Shown: positions 44,311 to 53,650, counted from the first letter of the stretch. The stretch: 64,000 nt of DNA from Phyllobacterium endophyticum (GCF_003010935.1 NZ_PGGN01000002.1:1-64000); one strand, 5' to 3'. Notes: a model not told the origin generated them from the letters alone. A program made the numbers and translations.

Positions 44311-45209
44311 CTGAGCTTGCGACTTACAATTTCGCCTATCTCGATGAACAGACAAAAAGGATGATCCGCCGTGCCATTCTGAAAGCTATCGCGATCCCTG
44401 GCTATCAGGTGCCGTTTGCTTCCCGGGAAATGCCGATGCCCTATGGTTGGGGCACAGGCGGCGTTCAGGTGACAGCGGCGATAATCGGCCCGAACGACAC
44501 GTTGAAGGTCATTGATCAGGGCGCTGACGACACAACCAATGCCGTGTCGATCCGCGCCTTTTTTCAGAAGGTGTCCAGCGTGAGGGTAACGACCAAGACC
44601 ACAGAGGCGACGATCATCCAGACACGGCACCGCATTCCGGAAACAGCGCTGCAAACTGGGCAGACGCTCGTTTATCAGGTGCCCATTCCGGAACCGTTGC
44701 GTTTTCTTGAGCCGCGCGAAACCGAAACTCGAAAGATGCACGCACTTGAGGAATACGGACTGATGCACGTGAAGCTTTACGAGGACATCGCCCGCCATGG
44801 TCACATTGCCACGACTTATGCCTACCCGGTGAAGGTTGAAGGCCGGTATGTCATGGATCCTTCGCCCACGCCTAAGTTTGACAATCCCAAAATGCATCGC
44901 TCGCCTGCATTGCAACTGTTCGGAGCAGGGCGGGAAAAGCGCATCTATGCCATCCCGCCATATACGGAAGTGGTCAGTCTCGACTTCGAGGATCATCCAT
45001 TCGAGATCCAGACGTTCTCGGAGCCCTGTGCGTTGTGCGGAGCAAGAGGCAGTTACCTCGACGAGGTCATCCTCGATGACAAGGGCGGCAGCATGTTCGT
45101 GTGCTCCGATACGGATTTTTGTGAAGACCGGCAGTCAGAAGGTCATCAGGGCCATCTCTCGGCCAATCCTGCGCAGGCAGATACCCATGCTGCGGGGGTA
45201 GAGAAATGA
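44307..45209 (+). CDS. phnJ: C-P lyase catalytic subunit PhnJ (radical SAM)
   Basis: Cleaves the C-P bond of ribosyl-1-phosphonate 5-phosphate to release the alkane and a cyclic phosphate. The 300-residue protein has its Cys set at the C-terminus: CALCG near 239-243, then Cys after 21 and 5 more residues (FVCSDTDFCEDR), equal in spacing to the three cluster cysteines and the catalytic Cys of E. coli PhnJ. DEQTKRMIRRAILKAIAIPG near 11-30 is also conserved. Confidence 0.96.
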   Translation: MTELATYNFAYLDEQTKRMIRRAILKAIAIPGYQVPFASREMPMPYGWGTGGVQVTAAIIGPNDTLKVIDQGADDTTNAVSIRAFFQKVSSVRVTTKTTEATIIQTRHRIPETALQTGQTLVYQVPIPEPLRFLEPRETETRKMHALEEYGLMHVKLYEDIARHGHIATTYAYPVKVEGRYVMDPSPTPKFDNPKMHRSPALQLFGAGREKRIYAIPPYTEVVSLDFEDHPFEIQTFSEPCALCGARGSYLDEVILDDKGGSMFVCSDTDFCEDRQSEGHQGHLSANPAQADTHAAGVEK

Positions 45210-45982
45210 GCGATATGCCACTTCTGAGAGTCAATGCCGTCTCGAAGTTCTATGGAAGCCGGATCGGCTGCCAGAACGTATCGTTCGAGCTGTGGCCGGG
45301 CGAAGTCCTTGCCGTTGTCGGCGAATCGGGCTCGGGAAAAACCACGCTCCTGGATTGTCTGGCGACGCGCCTTGCGCCTTCGACCGGCTCTGTCGAGTAC
45401 CGTATGCGCGATGGGCAGTTCCGCGATCTCTACCGCATGAGCGAAGCAGAACGACGTTTTCTCATGAGGACGGATTGGGGCTTCGTCCACCAGAACCCCG
45501 CCGACGGATTGCGCATGACAGTCTCCGCGGGAGCCAATGTCGGCGAGCGACTGATGGCTGTGGGAGACAGGCACTACGGCAACATTCGCGCGGCGGCCGC
45601 CGATTGGCTCGGCCGTGTCGAAATCGCCGCCGACCGCATCGATGATCAGCCTCGTGCTTTTTCGGGCGGAATGCGCCAGAGATTGCAGATTGCACGCAAT
45701 CTCGTCACCAATCCTCGCCTTGTCTTCATGGATGAGCCGACAGGCGGTCTTGATGTGTCGGTGCAAGCAAGGCTTCTCGATTTGCTGCGCGGTCTCGTGA
45801 GCGATCTTGGGCTGGCAGCCATTGTTGTCACGCATGATCTCGCGGTGGCGCGCCTGCTTTCGCACCGGATGATGGTGATGAAGGATGGTCGCATCGTCGA
45901 AACCGGTCTGACTGATCGTGTTCTTGATGATCCTCAGGCGCCTTATACGCAGCTTCTTGTTTCCTCTATCCTGCAAGTCTAG
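45206..45982 (+). CDS. phnK: C-P lyase ATP-binding protein PhnK
   Basis: A 258-residue ABC-type ATPase that docks on PhnJ. Walker A is GESGSGKTTLL (about 39-49), signature FSGGMRQRLQIARNL near 151-165, and Walker B LVFMDEPTGGLDV near 171-183. It is not a transporter subunit despite its fold. It overlaps phnJ by 4 bases. Confidence 0.95.
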   Translation: MSDMPLLRVNAVSKFYGSRIGCQNVSFELWPGEVLAVVGESGSGKTTLLDCLATRLAPSTGSVEYRMRDGQFRDLYRMSEAERRFLMRTDWGFVHQNPADGLRMTVSAGANVGERLMAVGDRHYGNIRAAAADWLGRVEIAADRIDDQPRAFSGGMRQRLQIARNLVTNPRLVFMDEPTGGLDVSVQARLLDLLRGLVSDLGLAAIVVTHDLAVARLLSHRMMVMKDGRIVETGLTDRVLDDPQAPYTQLLVSSILQV

Positions 45983-45991
45983 GAGAGAATA

Positions 45992-46702
45992 ATGCCGACA
46001 CCTCTCGTCGTTTCCGATGTGGCCAAGAGCTTCACGATGCACCTGCGCGACGGCGTACGTCTGCCTGTGGTGGCAAATGTCTCGTTCTCGATCAAATCGG
46101 GTGAGTGTGCTGTTCTGGGCGGCCCGTCGGGGGCAGGAAAGAGCTCGATCCTGAAGATGGTTTACGGCAATTATGCCGTGGATAACGGTCAAATCATCGT
46201 GCCATACCGCGATAAGCTCATTGACGTTGCCGGTGCCGACCCGCGCACGATGATCGGCATCCGGCGCGACATGATAGGCTATGTGAGCCAATTTCTGCGT
46301 ACGGTACCGCGCGTTTCGGCGCTGGACGTCGTGGCGGAGCCCTTGGTTGCGCGCGGTGTGGATCGTACGGACGCCCGCCACAAGGCTGCGGCACTCCTTA
46401 CCGAGCTCAATCTGCCGGAGCGCCTGTGGTCGTTGCCGCCCGCGACGTTCTCGGGCGGCGAACAGCAGCGTGTGAACATCGCGCGAGGTTTCATCACTGA
46501 TCATCCGATCCTCCTTCTCGATGAACCTACCGCCTCCCTCGATCTTCAGAATCGCGACGTAGTCGTCTCGATGATCCAACGGAAGAAGGACGAGGGCATC
46601 GCTATGCTTGGCATATTCCACGATCAGGATGTGCGTGAAGCAGTCGCCGACAGGATCATAGATGTTACCGCGTTCGCTGTTCCGAATGGTGCTGCGGCGT
46701 AA
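45992..46702 (+). CDS. phnL: C-P lyase ATP-binding protein PhnL
   Basis: A 236-residue ABC-type ATPase with Walker A GGPSGAGKSSILKMVYGN (about 45-62), signature FSGGEQQRVNIARGF near 152-166, and Walker B ILLLDEPTASLDL near 172-184. It acts in the phosphonate-ribose coupling step. It follows phnK by 9 bases and is the last gene before the Pho box ahead of phnC. Confidence 0.94.
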   Translation: MPTPLVVSDVAKSFTMHLRDGVRLPVVANVSFSIKSGECAVLGGPSGAGKSSILKMVYGNYAVDNGQIIVPYRDKLIDVAGADPRTMIGIRRDMIGYVSQFLRTVPRVSALDVVAEPLVARGVDRTDARHKAAALLTELNLPERLWSLPPATFSGGEQQRVNIARGFITDHPILLLDEPTASLDLQNRDVVVSMIQRKKDEGIAMLGIFHDQDVREAVADRIIDVTAFAVPNGAAA

Positions 46703-46721
46703 GAAGCCAAGCGTCGTACAC

Positions 46722-46750
46722 TTGTCATTTAACTGAAACGAAACCGCCAT
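46722..46750 (+). promoter_or_regulatory. Candidate PhoB box upstream of phnC
   Basis: TGTCAT (46723-46728), TGAAAC (46734-46739) and CGCCAT (46745-46750) follow an 11-bp period in the 102-bp gap before phnC. Related rhizobial phoCDET/phnCDE operons are PhoB-activated. Weaker than the box at phnG. Confidence 0.6.
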
Positions 46751-46804
46751 CTCAGCTTCACACAACACCTCTACGACAGGTTAACGCCAACAGAGGTTGA
46801 CTGG

Positions 46805-47638
46805 ATGCTGAAAATCGAAAACGTGACGCGGCGGTTTGGCAACACTATCGCCATCGACAACGTCAACCTCGAGATTCCCCAAGGCCAAATGGTTGGTATC
46901 ATCGGCCGCTCCGGTGCAGGAAAGTCGACCTTGCTGCGCATGATCAATCGGCTGATCGATCCCTCGGAAGGCTCCATTTTGTTCGAGGGAACGGACGTGG
47001 CGAAATTGCGCGGCTCGCATTTGCGTAACTGGCAGCGAGACTGCGCCATGATCTTCCAGCAGTTCAATCTTGTGCCGCGACTTGATGTTCTCACGAATGT
47101 CCTGCTTGGACGTCTCAATCACAGGTCGACCATCAAAAGCTTTCTTGGTATTTTTTCGCGGGAAGAGCGGGCCATGGCGATTGCCGCGCTCGAGCGCCTG
47201 GATATCGCCAAAACTGCCTTGCAGCGTGCCGGCACGCTCTCAGGCGGTCAGCAGCAGCGAGTAGCCATTGCGCGGGCCTTGATGCAGAACCCCAAAGTAA
47301 TCCTTGCGGACGAGCCAATCGCATCGCTCGATCCGCGCAACGCGCAGGTCGTGATGGAATCGCTGCGCGACATCAATGAGAGGGAGGGCCTGACTGTCGT
47401 CACCAATCTTCATACTCTCGATACGGCCCGGCACTTCTGCGAGCGCATCATCGGCATGCAGTGCGGCAAGATCGTTTTCGACGGCGGTCCAGATGATCTA
47501 ACTGAACTTGCCGCGCGCCGGATTTATGGTGCTGACGGCATGAAGGATGCATTTTCAGAAGCCATTACATCCACAAGCATTTCGCGTGGCACACCAAAGC
47601 CCATTCCCGAACTTGAGGCCATTCTCGCCGCGCGCTGA
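46805..47638 (+). CDS. phnC: Phosphonate/phosphate ABC transporter ATP-binding protein PhnC
   Basis: A 277-residue ATPase of the phosphonate importer (PhoC in S. meliloti). Walker [18 protein letters not shown] (about 36-52), signature [15 protein letters not shown] near 149-163, and Walker [13 protein letters not shown] near 170-181. An in-frame start [11 protein letters not shown] is conserved. It energises PhnE1/PhnE2. Confidence 0.95.
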   Translation: MLKIENVTRRFGNTIAIDNVNLEIPQGQMVGIIGRSGAGKSTLLRMINRLIDPSEGSILFEGTDVAKLRGSHLRNWQRDCAMIFQQFNLVPRLDVLTNVLLGRLNHRSTIKSFLGIFSREERAMAIAALERLDIAKTALQRAGTLSGGQQQRVAIARALMQNPKVILADEPIASLDPRNAQVVMESLRDINEREGLTVVTNLHTLDTARHFCERIIGMQCGKIVFDGGPDDLTELAARRIYGADGMKDAFSEAITSTSISRGTPKPIPELEAILAAR

Positions 47639-47711
47639 AAGAATCGTCCTGCCCACGTCACGGGCAACCATGAACAGATCACAAACTCAAACGGAAGTTT
47701 GACAGGAGAGA

Positions 47712-48635
47712 ATGATGTTGCTCAAAAAAGCTCTACTTGGTGCCATCGCGATTGGCGCAATGCTTGCCGGTTCGATGGCGCGTGCGGAAAATCTCGAGAC
47801 TTTTCGTATCGGACTGATCGGTGGCGAAAACGAAGCCGATCGCCTGCGCAATTACCAGTGCATTGTCGACCAGTTGCCGAAGGTTCTTGGCGTGAAGGAA
47901 GTCAAACTATTCCCGGCTACCGACTACGATGGCGTCATCCAGGGTCTTCTCGGCGGTACACTTGATGCGGCAGAACTTGGGGCGTCGGGATATGCCAAAA
48001 TCTATCTCACCAACCCGAAAGCAGTCGAGCCCATTTTGACCGATATCCAGACCGATGGTTCGACCGGTTATTATTCGATCATGGTCGCCCGCAAGGATAG
48101 CGGTATCAAGACACTTGCAGATATGAAGGGCAAAAAGCTTGGATTCGCCGATCCGGATTCGACGTCCGGCTATCTTGTTCCGGTGACCTCTTTACCAAAA
48201 GATATCGGGACGTCAGTGAAGGAATATTTCTCTGAGACCGGCTTCGGCGGCGGTCATGAAAACCTCGTTCTAGCCGTCAAGGATGGCAAGTTCGATGCCG
48301 GTACCACCTTTGGCTCGGGAGTCGGCAAATTCGACGAAGGTTATTCTGCCGGCAATCTGCGCAAGATGGTCGATAAGGGAGTGATCGACATGAAGGACTT
48401 TGTCGAACTCTGGAAGTCTCCTCTCATTCCGAATGGCCCGATTGTTGTCCGTTCGTCGATGAACGCCGATACCATTGCCAAGTATAAAGAGTACCTGATG
48501 AATCTGCCGAAAACAGACCATGCTTGCTTCTTGGCAGCCTCCTCGAATGGCGGCGACCGCAAAGGCTTCACGGAAGTCAACGCCCAGTTCTATCAGCCGA
48601 TCATCGATGCGCGTAAGGCTCAGATTGGCGGTTGA
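47712..48635 (+). CDS. phnD: Phosphonate/phosphate ABC transporter substrate-binding protein PhnD
   Basis: A 307-residue periplasmic protein: signal peptide of about 25 residues (cleavage near ARA-EN), GLIGGENEADRLRN near 35-48, LFPATDYDGVIQGLLGGTLD near 66-85, and SGYLVPVTSLPKDIG near 151-165. AGGAGAG precedes the ATG. Two adjacent ATG codons (47712 and 47715) are both in frame. It is followed by a terminator before phnE. Confidence 0.94.
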   Translation: MMLLKKALLGAIAIGAMLAGSMARAENLETFRIGLIGGENEADRLRNYQCIVDQLPKVLGVKEVKLFPATDYDGVIQGLLGGTLDAAELGASGYAKIYLTNPKAVEPILTDIQTDGSTGYYSIMVARKDSGIKTLADMKGKKLGFADPDSTSGYLVPVTSLPKDIGTSVKEYFSETGFGGGHENLVLAVKDGKFDAGTTFGSGVGKFDEGYSAGNLRKMVDKGVIDMKDFVELWKSPLIPNGPIVVRSSMNADTIAKYKEYLMNLPKTDHACFLAASSNGGDRKGFTEVNAQFYQPIIDARKAQIGG

Positions 48636-48650
48636 TCAATACCATTTCCA

Positions 48651-48686
48651 TCACGGCCAGATCGATTGATCTGGCCGTGATTTTTT
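48651..48686 (+). terminator. Internal terminator between phnD and phnE
   Basis: TCACGGCCAGATC (48651-48663), loop GATT, perfect 13-bp complement to 48680, then six T. It is one of the strongest terminators in the window, though it lies inside an operon. It should make phnD mRNA more abundant than phnE mRNA. Confidence 0.85.
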
Positions 48687-48707
48687 ATGCTCTGGAAGGA
48701 CAAGCCC

Positions 48708-49676
48708 TTGAGCCGCGTCAATTCAACTTTACTATCGCCTGACGGTATTTTGATCGAGCGCCACTGGCAGGAGCTCGCCGGTCGGCGCCGCGCATATTCC
48801 TGGCTGATCGGGATCGGCCTGCTCATTGCTGTTTCAGGTTCGCTGTGGTTCGCCAACGATTCGAACGCTGGCAAGTTCTTCGACCGGATTCCGCATTTCT
48901 TTGATTTCGCCGGTGATCTTGTTCCGCGCGATGGCTGGGAAGTCTGGCGAGCATTGTTCGATCTGCCGTCCCCATATTTCGACGGAAGCCTGAAGTTTGA
49001 TTATCCCGAAGGCCGCGTCTATCTCTTCGGTCCCCTATATATGCCCGAATATTTCTACAAGATGCTCCAGACGCTGAATATTGCAATCATCGCTACTTTG
49101 ACTGGTGCTTTTTTCGGGTTTCTGCTTTGCTTTCTCGCGGCCAGAAATCTGGTCAAAAGCAAAATGATCCGGTTCGTCGCACGCCGGTACATGGAAATTC
49201 TTCGCGCGTTTCCAGAGATCGTCATCGCCGGATTTTTTGCAGCGATCCTGTCGTTGGGGCCGATCCCGGCCATGTTTGCTGTCGGTATTCACACGATCGG
49301 CGCGTTAGGGAAGCTGTTCTTCGAGGTTGTTGAAAATGCCGACATGAAGGCGGATGAGGGGTTGCGCGCCGTTGGTGCTAACTGGTTCGAGCGCGTTGGT
49401 TTTGGGATAGTGCCGCAGGTGATGCCGAATTTCATGTCCTATGCATTGCTGCGCCTCGAAATCAATGTACGCGCTTCCACTATAATTGGTGCTGTCGGTG
49501 GCGGTGGCATCGGCGAGGAGCTCCGACTGTCGATCGGACGCGGCCATCAGGCAAAGACGCTGGCGATTATCGTGTTGCTGCTGGCGACAATCATCGCCGT
49601 CGATCAGTTTTCTGCCTGGCTACGCCGCCGCCTTGTCGGCAACCAGGCCTTTGCTTTCGGAGGGAAACAGTCATGA
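48708..49676 (+). CDS. phnE: Phosphonate ABC transporter permease PhnE (first copy)
   Basis: A 322-residue inner-membrane permease. The start is TTG 48708 with GGAAGGA 8 bases before it; the in-frame ATG at 48687 abuts the terminator T-run and lacks a ribosome-binding site. Helices lie at about 23-41 and 113-133 and beyond, and the EAA-type loop ADEGLRAVGANWFERVGFG near 215-233 binds PhnC. It overlaps the second phnE by 4 bases. Confidence 0.92.
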   Translation: MSRVNSTLLSPDGILIERHWQELAGRRRAYSWLIGIGLLIAVSGSLWFANDSNAGKFFDRIPHFFDFAGDLVPRDGWEVWRALFDLPSPYFDGSLKFDYPEGRVYLFGPLYMPEYFYKMLQTLNIAIIATLTGAFFGFLLCFLAARNLVKSKMIRFVARRYMEILRAFPEIVIAGFFAAILSLGPIPAMFAVGIHTIGALGKLFFEVVENADMKADEGLRAVGANWFERVGFGIVPQVMPNFMSYALLRLEINVRASTIIGAVGGGGIGEELRLSIGRGHQAKTLAIIVLLLATIIAVDQFSAWLRRRLVGNQAFAFGGKQS

Positions 49677-51004
49677 ATGGTGTTTCCTCTTTGAATATCG
49701 CCGAGTTCGAGGCCCGATACCCCGATGTTTTCAACCCACCCGCGTTGAAGCGCTTCCTGCCGCTGCTCATCGGTGCAGCGACTATCCTTTACCTCGTCTA
49801 TTGCTGGTGGTTCTTTTCCATTGGCACGGTACTCGCCACGGGCCAATGGCAACGTGCCGAGATTTATGCACGCGACTGGGTGTCCTATGCAATCCGCAGC
49901 ACTGTCCGCATGAGCCCAGAGGGCACTACCATCAGCTATCCACGTTTTTCGGAACTCGGCGACAATCCGAAGCCGGATTGGGTGGTGCAGAACGGGCGCG
50001 ATGTCACAATCACCTTTGGTACAGGCAAAAGCCTTCGGATAAACGGGCAACGCGTGATTGCCATGCGCGGGGGTGAGGAACTCACCGTGCTGATTGAACC
50101 GGATGGTGCCAAGCCTCAAGGAAGATTGCCCACATGGGCGACGCTCAAAGAGGATCAGGTCACGGTCAATTTCGGCTTCGCCGGGACCGCTGACATTATC
50201 CCCGAACGGGTCGTTATAAGCCGCAGATTTCTTGGGTGGGCGAATTTCGTCTTCGATACCGCGTCGCCGTTCTGGAATAGGTCGGCGGGCGAAGTCGCTT
50301 CAATGATCTTCAGCGGCGAGCGGATAAGGCCTGAAATCTCCAATGCTGCGCTGGCGTTCGACAATATCTGGTACAATTCTTCGTGGCAGCATGGGGATGT
50401 CTGGACCAAACTCCTGCAGACCATCGTCATGGCCTTTGTGGGAACGCTCCTCGCCACGTTAATCTCTCTTCCGTTGGCTTTTATCGCGGCCCGCAACATC
50501 ACGCCTAACTTCTTTGCCAACCAGATGACCAAGCGCTTTTTCGATTTTCTTCGTTCTGTGGACATGCTCATCTGGGCGCTGTTTTTCACCCGTGCGTTCG
50601 GACCTGGACCTTTGGCAGGTATTTCCGCGATTTTCTTCACCGATACAGGCACCTTGGGCAAGGTCTATTCCGAGACCCTTGAGAACATCGATGACAAGCA
50701 GCGCGAAGGTGTAAAGTCGGTCGGTGCATCACCCATGAACGTTCAGCGATACGGGGTCATTCCACAGGTGCTGCCGGTCTTCGCGAGCCAGGCACTATAC
50801 TTCTGGGAGTCGAACACGCGCTCGGCGACCATAATTGGCGCGGTTGGAGCGGGTGGCATCGGCCTGAAACTTTGGGAAGCGATGCGGACAAATACGAATT
50901 GGCACAATGTCGCCTATATGGTCTTGCTTATACTGGCGGTGGTCTTCATCTTTGACAGCATTTCCAACGCCTTGCGGTCCCGGCTCATGGGAAAGCAGCA
51001 ATGA
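49673..51004 (+). CDS. phnE2: Phosphonate ABC transporter permease PhnE (second copy, PhoT-like)
   Basis: A 443-residue permease, longer than PhnE1 because of an extra soluble N-terminal domain with its own helix (about 26-44) and a beta-rich stretch to about residue 180. The C-terminal core has GTLGKVYSETLENIDDKQRE and VGAGGIGLKLWEAM. It corresponds to PhoT of the rhizobial PhoCDET importer, so the channel is probably a PhnE1-PhnE2 heterodimer. Confidence 0.92.
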   Translation: MNGVSSLNIAEFEARYPDVFNPPALKRFLPLLIGAATILYLVYCWWFFSIGTVLATGQWQRAEIYARDWVSYAIRSTVRMSPEGTTISYPRFSELGDNPKPDWVVQNGRDVTITFGTGKSLRINGQRVIAMRGGEELTVLIEPDGAKPQGRLPTWATLKEDQVTVNFGFAGTADIIPERVVISRRFLGWANFVFDTASPFWNRSAGEVASMIFSGERIRPEISNAALAFDNIWYNSSWQHGDVWTKLLQTIVMAFVGTLLATLISLPLAFIAARNITPNFFANQMTKRFFDFLRSVDMLIWALFFTRAFGPGPLAGISAIFFTDTGTLGKVYSETLENIDDKQREGVKSVGASPMNVQRYGVIPQVLPVFASQALYFWESNTRSATIIGAVGAGGIGLKLWEAMRTNTNWHNVAYMVLLILAVVFIFDSISNALRSRLMGKQQ

Positions 51005-51128
51005 TCGAATCCCCAAAAAAGTGGGAACAGGTTCCCGTAGGAGCTTGTAGCCATAGCATCGAAAATGCAGGTCTTCAAAGGCTTGTCATAATTGGCGCCT
51101 AACGCGAAAGTGTTCCGGAGGAATCATT

Positions 51129-51836
51129 ATGCGCTACGCGATCTATTTTACGCCGCCTTCCAGTGATCCGCTTCTCAAAGTCGCGGCAAACTGGCTTGGC
51201 CGCAATGCATTCACAGGCCAGCCCGTGAGGCCGCCGCAGATCCGCGACCTTGCGCATGAGGATTTCACAAAACTTACCGAATCTGCTCGCCGATACGGCT
51301 TCCACGCTACATTGAAGGCTCCGTTCCGCCTCAATGACAATGTTCAGGAACACGACCTTCTGTCAGCGCTCATGCACTTCGCCTCGTCGATTGATCCGGT
51401 AGAAATCCCGAAACTGCGGATCGCCAATCTCGAGGGATTTTTCGCCCTTGTTCCGGAAGAACCGGTGGCGCGCGTCAATCAGCTGGCAAACGATGTTGTG
51501 GTCGCGTTCGATCGTTTCCGTGCTCCTTCAACAGCGAACGAAATCAGCCGGCGAAACCCCGAAAGATTGACAGCGTCACAGCGACGGAATCTCGAACAGT
51601 GGGGCTATCCGTACGTCTTTGACGATTTTCGTTTCCACATGACGCTTACCGATATAGTGCCGGAACGTGACCGGCCGCGGATCGAACGAATGCTGATTGA
51701 ATTCCTGGAACCCGTTCTCGAGGAACCAGTAGAAATCAATAATCTCGCTCTGTTCACTGAGGCGGAGCCGGGTTTACCCTTTGAAATACACTCGCTGCAT
51801 CCGCTTGCAGGCACCAACAGAAGAAAGACTGGCTAA
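51129..51836 (+). CDS. 2H-phosphoesterase family protein of phn clusters (DUF1045)
   Basis: A 235-residue protein of the family called putative phosphonate metabolism protein. Two His-x-Thr/Leu motifs, FHATLKAPFRL near 57-67 and FHMTLTDIVPE near 169-179, are the paired catalytic motifs of 2H phosphoesterases, which act on cyclic nucleotide or sugar phosphates. CGGAGG lies 8 bases upstream. It ends exactly where phnM begins. No phnP gene is present in the window, so a role on the cyclic phosphate made by PhnJ is plausible but unproven. Confidence 0.85.
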   Translation: MRYAIYFTPPSSDPLLKVAANWLGRNAFTGQPVRPPQIRDLAHEDFTKLTESARRYGFHATLKAPFRLNDNVQEHDLLSALMHFASSIDPVEIPKLRIANLEGFFALVPEEPVARVNQLANDVVVAFDRFRAPSTANEISRRNPERLTASQRRNLEQWGYPYVFDDFRFHMTLTDIVPERDRPRIERMLIEFLEPVLEEPVEINNLALFTEAEPGLPFEIHSLHPLAGTNRRKTG

Positions 51837-52976
51837 ATGTCCGCCGAACTGATCTTGAACAATGCCAAAATCGTCCTTGAGGACGATGTCATCACCGGGT
51901 CGATCCTGGTTCGGGATGGCAAGATTGCCGATATCTCGGAAAGGTCCGTCTCCAGTGGTGAAGATTTCGAAGGCGATTATCTGATCCCGGGCCTTATCGA
52001 ATTGCACACGGACCACCTCGAGGGCCATTATATGCCACGCCCGCGGGTTCGATGGAACCCGATTGCGGCCGTACTTGCCCATGATGCGCAAATCGCAGCG
52101 TCCGGTATCACGACTGTTTTCGACGCCTTGCGCGTTGGGCTTGATGAAGATGCGGATATGTCTGCCGACGAAAGCCGCAAGCTTGCAGACGCGATCGAAG
52201 ATAGTGTCGAGCAAGGGCGCCTGCGCGCCGATCACTATATTCACTTGCGCTGTGAAGTCTCGGCGTCCGATTGCCTCGAAGGGTTTGCACATTTCGAGTC
52301 TGACGGCCGTGTGCGCCTTGCGTCGCTAATGGATCATGCGCCAGGTCAACGTCAATTCGTCAATCTTGAAACGTATGCCTACTATTACCAGCGCAAGTTG
52401 AAGCTGTCCGATAGGGAGTTCAACGCATTCTGCGAAAAACGGATGGCAGAGTCCGCGAAGAATTCCGCGCCCCATCGCAAAGCCATTTCGGACCTTTGTC
52501 GTGCGCGCGGTATAGTTTTGGCCAGCCACGACGATGCGACACGTGCCCATGTGGACGAAGCAGTCGAGCAAGGCATTCACGTGGCGGAATTTCCAACGAC
52601 GCTTGAGGCCGCGGCCGCTTCCAAACAGGCCGGGCTTTCCGTTCTGATGGGTGCCCCGAATGTCGTGCGTGGGGGGTCGCATTCCGGCAACGTGTCCGCG
52701 CGCGAACTCGCTGAACACGGTTATCTCGACATTCTGTCATCCGATTACATCCCATTTAGTCTTATTCAATCGACCTTCTTCCTTGGCGAGACGGCCGAGG
52801 GAATCAAACTGCCGGATGCCGTGCGTCTGGTGACGAAGAACCCTGCCGATGCGATCGGCTTCAATGACCGCGGCGTGATTGAGATCGGCAAACGTGCCGA
52901 TCTCGTTCGTGTTCGTGTCGACGAACATATTCCGGTGGTCAGGACTGTCTGGCGCGAAGGCCGCCGCGTCGTATGA
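51837..52976 (+). CDS. phnM: Ribosyl phosphonate triphosphate diphosphohydrolase PhnM
   Basis: Removes pyrophosphate from ribosyl-1-phosphonate 5-triphosphate. The 379-residue amidohydrolase has the metal motif IELHTDHLEGH near 54-64, and conserved MGAPNVVRGGSHSGNVSARE near 268-287, followed by SSDYIPFSL. It starts one base after the DUF1045 stop and overlaps phnN by 4 bases. Confidence 0.95.
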   Translation: MSAELILNNAKIVLEDDVITGSILVRDGKIADISERSVSSGEDFEGDYLIPGLIELHTDHLEGHYMPRPRVRWNPIAAVLAHDAQIAASGITTVFDALRVGLDEDADMSADESRKLADAIEDSVEQGRLRADHYIHLRCEVSASDCLEGFAHFESDGRVRLASLMDHAPGQRQFVNLETYAYYYQRKLKLSDREFNAFCEKRMAESAKNSAPHRKAISDLCRARGIVLASHDDATRAHVDEAVEQGIHVAEFPTTLEAAAASKQAGLSVLMGAPNVVRGGSHSGNVSARELAEHGYLDILSSDYIPFSLIQSTFFLGETAEGIKLPDAVRLVTKNPADAIGFNDRGVIEIGKRADLVRVRVDEHIPVVRTVWREGRRVV

Positions 52977-53593
52977 TGGCTAGCACAACCGAGGCGCCCG
53001 ATCGTGCGCCTGCACCGCTGCCAAACGGAACTTTCGTTGCCGTTGTCGGCCCCAGCGGGGCGGGTAAAGACACAATCATCGAGTTCGCTCGCGCCGCTCT
53101 TGGCGATCAACCTGGGTATCACTTCGTTCGGCGCGTGGTGACGCGGCCATCTTCGGTGGATACGGAAGATCACGATACGCTAAGCCAGCAACAGTTCCTC
53201 ACCGCCAAGCGGGCAGGGGAGTTCTCGCATTCCTGGGAAGCCCATGGACTTTGCTATGGCTTGCCAATGTCTGTTGATGAGGCGATTGAGCGGGGTAGTG
53301 TAGCAATTGCCAATGTGTCGCGAGGCGTTTTGCCTGCGCTTCGACAAGCCTATGCAAATTTCATCGTGGTGCAGATAACCGCCTCGCATGAAGTCCTGGC
53401 GAGGCGGCTGGCAGCGCGAGGACGAGAAGACGCTGCCGAGATTGAGCGCCGTTTGATGCGAGCCGCGCCTAATCCGTGCGATCCGGCGGATGCGATTCTC
53501 ATCGACAACTCGGGGGAGGTGACCGACGCGGGCAATCGATTTCTGGCGGTCCTGAAATCTGCTGTGCCTGTTCCCCTATCAGAACAATCCTAG
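52973..53593 (+). CDS. phnN: Ribose 1,5-bisphosphate phosphokinase PhnN
   Basis: Makes 5-phosphoribosyl-1-diphosphate from ribose 1,5-bisphosphate, the salvage end of the C-P lyase route. The 206-residue guanylate-kinase-like enzyme has P-loop VVGPSGAGKDTIIEFAR (about 23-39), RRVVTRPSSVDTEDHDTLS near 54-72, and a late RLMRAAPN. It is the last gene of the phn operon. Confidence 0.94.
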   Translation: MMASTTEAPDRAPAPLPNGTFVAVVGPSGAGKDTIIEFARAALGDQPGYHFVRRVVTRPSSVDTEDHDTLSQQQFLTAKRAGEFSHSWEAHGLCYGLPMSVDEAIERGSVAIANVSRGVLPALRQAYANFIVVQITASHEVLARRLAARGREDAAEIERRLMRAAPNPCDPADAILIDNSGEVTDAGNRFLAVLKSAVPVPLSEQS

Positions 53594-53606
53594 CGCTGTG
53601 GTGCAG

Positions 53607-53634
53607 ATATCCGGAGGCAATCACCTCCGGATAT
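53607..53634. terminator. Hairpin between phnN and the porin gene
   Basis: ATATCCGGAGG (53607-53617), loop CAATCA, perfect 11-bp complement to 53634. It lies between two convergent genes and probably ends both transcripts; no long T-run follows. Confidence 0.65.
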
Positions 53635-53650
53635 TGCTAAACATACTTTA

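Noticed and set aside
45146..46768. 540-codon open frame on the minus strand
   Set aside because: It is antisense to phnK and phnL, which have full ABC motifs; the frame has no recognisable domain and arises from codon bias.
51017..51040. Palindrome GGGAAC-AG-GTTCCC after the second phnE
   Set aside because: The two-base centre cannot form a stable loop and no T-run follows, so it was not called a terminator.
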